From Pyxidicoccus trucidator (GTDB lineage Bacteria > Myxococcota > Myxococcia > Myxococcales > Myxococcaceae): a DNA stretch of 64,000 bases. Shown here in pieces: positions 62,965 through 64,000 of the stretch. The stretch is taken from the NCBI RefSeq assembly GCF_010894435.1, contig NZ_JAAIXZ010000001.1, forward strand, positions 1 through 64,000, read 5' to 3'. A model generated the notes under the pieces. That model was not told where the DNA came from and ran no database searches. It saw nothing but the letters and a program-made list of their open reading frames with translations. Within the stretch, counting starts at the first letter, position 1. Each line of letters opens with the position of its first letter. Position numbers and translations under genes: made by a program.

Positions 62965-63462
62965 GTGGTGAAGGAGAAAGGCACGCGGCCGGAACCGGTG
63001 GACCCGCTCGCGGAGGAGAAGGCCGCGCGCGCGGTGGTGGCCGTGCTGGGCAAGCGGGAGTTCCTGGAGCAGTTCCAGAAGCTGGCCAAGAGCTATGCGC
63101 AGGACCCGGGCAACCCCGGCTCCTACGCGTGCGAGGGCTGCCAGCGCTGCGCCAACTGCATGTTCTGCAAGGACTGCGACAGCTGCTTCCAGTGCACCCA
63201 CTGCACCCGGTGCGAGCTGTGCAACAACTGCTCGCACTGCGTGGAGTGCAAGAGCTGCCACGCGTGCGCCTACTGCCTGCAGAGCGAGCACTGCACCAGC
63301 AGCGCGTACCTGGTGCTGTGCCGCAACCTGCAGGACTGCAACTACTGCTTCGGCTGCGTGGGCCTGGCCAAGAAGGACTTCCACATCCTCAACGTCCCCT
63401 TCCCGAGGACGGAGTACTTCAAGGTCGTGGGCCGGCTGAAGAAGGAGCTGGGGCTGCCGTAG
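62965..63462 (+). CDS. Cys-rich protein with 17 cysteines at exact three-residue spacing
   Basis: GTG 62965 has AAGGAG 8 bp upstream, giving 165 residues without signal or membrane segments. After a helical N-terminus (FLEQFQKLAKSYAQDPGN), residues about 54-102 read C-x-x seventeen times: CEGCQRCANCMFCKDC, then CDSCFQCTHCTRCELC, then CNNCSHCVECKSCHAC ending in AYC. A second part has HCTSSAYLVLCRNLQDC, CNYCFGCVGLAKKDFHIL and PRTEYFKVVGRLKKELG. The end part resembles a Cys-rich family seen in many bacteria, recalled as caib/baif-like, though I am not sure. A metal- or Fe-S-rich or Cys-ladder fold is plausible. It follows the lipoprotein gene by 30 bp. Confidence 0.8.
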   Translation: MVKEKGTRPEPVDPLAEEKAARAVVAVLGKREFLEQFQKLAKSYAQDPGNPGSYACEGCQRCANCMFCKDCDSCFQCTHCTRCELCNNCSHCVECKSCHACAYCLQSEHCTSSAYLVLCRNLQDCNYCFGCVGLAKKDFHILNVPFPRTEYFKVVGRLKKELGLP

Positions 63463-63490
63463 TGCGCAGCCCCGCGTCACGCACCGGAGG

Positions 63491-64000
63491 CTACAGGGCC
63501 CGCACGTAGAGGGCCTTGAGGTACTCGGTCTCCAGCAGGCCCCCCAGCACCGGGTGGTCCAGGCCGGCGCCCCGGCGCTCCAGAATCTGCACCGGCCGCT
63601 TCGCGTCGATGGCGGCTCCGAGCACCATCTCCTCGAAGCCAGCGCGGTCCAGCTTGCCGGAGCAGGAGCAGGTGACCAGCAGCCCATCCGGCTTGAGGCA
63701 GCGCAGGGCGCGCAGGTTCAGCTCATGGTAGGCGCGCAGCGCGGTGGCCAGCCCCTCGCGGCGCTTGGCCAGGCCGGGCGGGTCCAGCACCACGGTGTCG
63801 AAGCGGCGCCCCTCGGTGTCGAAGCGCTTCAGCACGTCGAAGGCGTTGGCGTTCTCCACGGTGACGTTGGCGCGGCCGTTGGCCTCGGCGTTGGCCTTCG
63901 CGCGCGCGGCGGCCTTCGCGTCCTGCTCCACCGCGAGCACCGAGGTGCACTTGCGCGCGAGCGAGAGGGCGAAGCCGCCGTGGTAGCTGAAGAGGTCCAG
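63491..64000 (-). CDS. RlmI-like 23S rRNA cytosine methyltransferase (5' end outside window)
   Basis: The frame is open from the window edge (LDLFSYHGGFALSLARKC) to the stop at 63491, and only the catalytic C-terminal part is visible. Motif I (LDLFSYHGGFAL), the acidic VLAVEQDAKAAARAKANAE, the DPPG motif VVLDPPGLAKRREGL and the motif VI-like VTCSCSGKLDRAGFEE are as in RlmI, which makes m5C1962 in 23S rRNA. It converges on the Cys-rich gene with a 28-bp gap. A related RlmK-like protein lies at 23141-24127. The specific site is inferred from the family. Confidence 0.85.
   Translation of the reverse strand: MDLFSYHGGFALSLARKCTSVLAVEQDAKAAARAKANAEANGRANVTVENANAFDVLKRFDTEGRRFDTVVLDPPGLAKRREGLATALRAYHELNLRALRCLKPDGLLVTCSCSGKLDRAGFEEMVLGAAIDAKRPVQILERRGAGLDHPVLGGLLETEYLKALYVRAL

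Noticed and set aside
60157..63687. 1176-residue minus-strand frame covering the helicase and beyond
   Set aside because: It is out of frame with the helicase motifs at 60279-62339 and its translation is low-complexity Arg/Ala/Pro text, a shadow caused by high GC.

Overview
This window is a stretch of a very GC-rich, lipoprotein-rich chromosome. It is almost certainly a myxobacterium of the Myxococcaceae (Myxococcus, Corallococcus or Pyxidicoccus type). The support is a LonV-like Lon protease in a tig-clpP-clpX-lon neighbourhood, two DUF4388 proteins, a FHA/TPR regulatory pair, a PilT-like ATPase, many Cys- and Asp-rich surface lipoproteins with VCBS or EB-like repeats, and strong GC bias at third codon positions. 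The genus is inferred from remembered protein similarity. I see no plasmid, insertion sequence or CRISPR array. The only phage-like gene is an orphan Bet/RecT annealase set among tRNA genes.

Layout. 1-3091 holds the N-terminal 1030 codons of a giant minus-strand protein whose visible body is a near-endless AEEARL helix, preceded by trmL. 3.6-9.4 kb: DUF192 protein, PP2C phosphatase, an amgK-murU type cell-wall recycling pair, cystathionine beta-synthase and a MaoC protein. 9.4-15.2 kb: a tightly overlapping minus-strand sugar/glycolipid operon (wecE, GT2, methyltransferase, WecD-like GNAT fused to a possible hotdog domain, membrane protein). 15.4-25.4 kb: secreted lipoproteins (VCBS repeats, purple-acid-phosphatase type, Cys-rich) with a trans-sulfuration enzyme, a crotonase, a DUF2147 protein and an RNA methyltransferase. 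25.5-28 kb: a sigma factor and a FecR/zinc-finger anti-sigma partner behind a palindromic promoter. 28-34.9 kb: DTW protein, RsmE, PepP, DUF2914 protein, the algH-bolA-grxD cassette and a response regulator. 35-38.5 kb: an oligopeptide-type ABC importer without its ATPases. 38.6-47.2 kb: tig, clpP, clpX, an S9 peptidase lipoprotein and lonV. 47.2-49.7 kb: six tRNAs surrounding the Bet gene. 49.7-56.8 kb: a long minus-strand run recX-bamD-hyp-TPR-FHA-selD-amidase-rph-rdgB. 56.8-64 kb: a hypothetical, a PilT paralogue, rplM-rpsI, a UvrD-family helicase, a lipoprotein, an extraordinary CxxCxxC-repeat protein and a partial RlmI-type methyltransferase.

How the parts work together. Protein quality control (trigger factor, ClpXP, Lon, S9 peptidase), RNA modification (TrmL, RsmE, DTW, RlmI/RlmK-like), envelope work (AmgK/MurU recycling, amidase, BamD, Fuc4NAc-type sugar operon) and iron-sulfur handling (BolA/Grx4) dominate. 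Most genes are on the minus strand. Many junctions are ATGA overlaps, and units end in GC-rich hairpins, several sharing the GGGCCTCC/GGAGGCCC arm.

Points a routine annotation would miss: selD contains an in-frame UGA (Sec21) followed by a bSECIS-like hairpin; the sigma-factor start is better placed downstream of a palindromic TATAAT promoter; a perfect hairpin-TTTT terminator lies in front of bet with no gene upstream to terminate; a 32-residue mini-ORF bridges oppB and oppC through a 28-bp duplication; and the protein at 62965-63462 has 17 cysteines at exact three-residue spacing.
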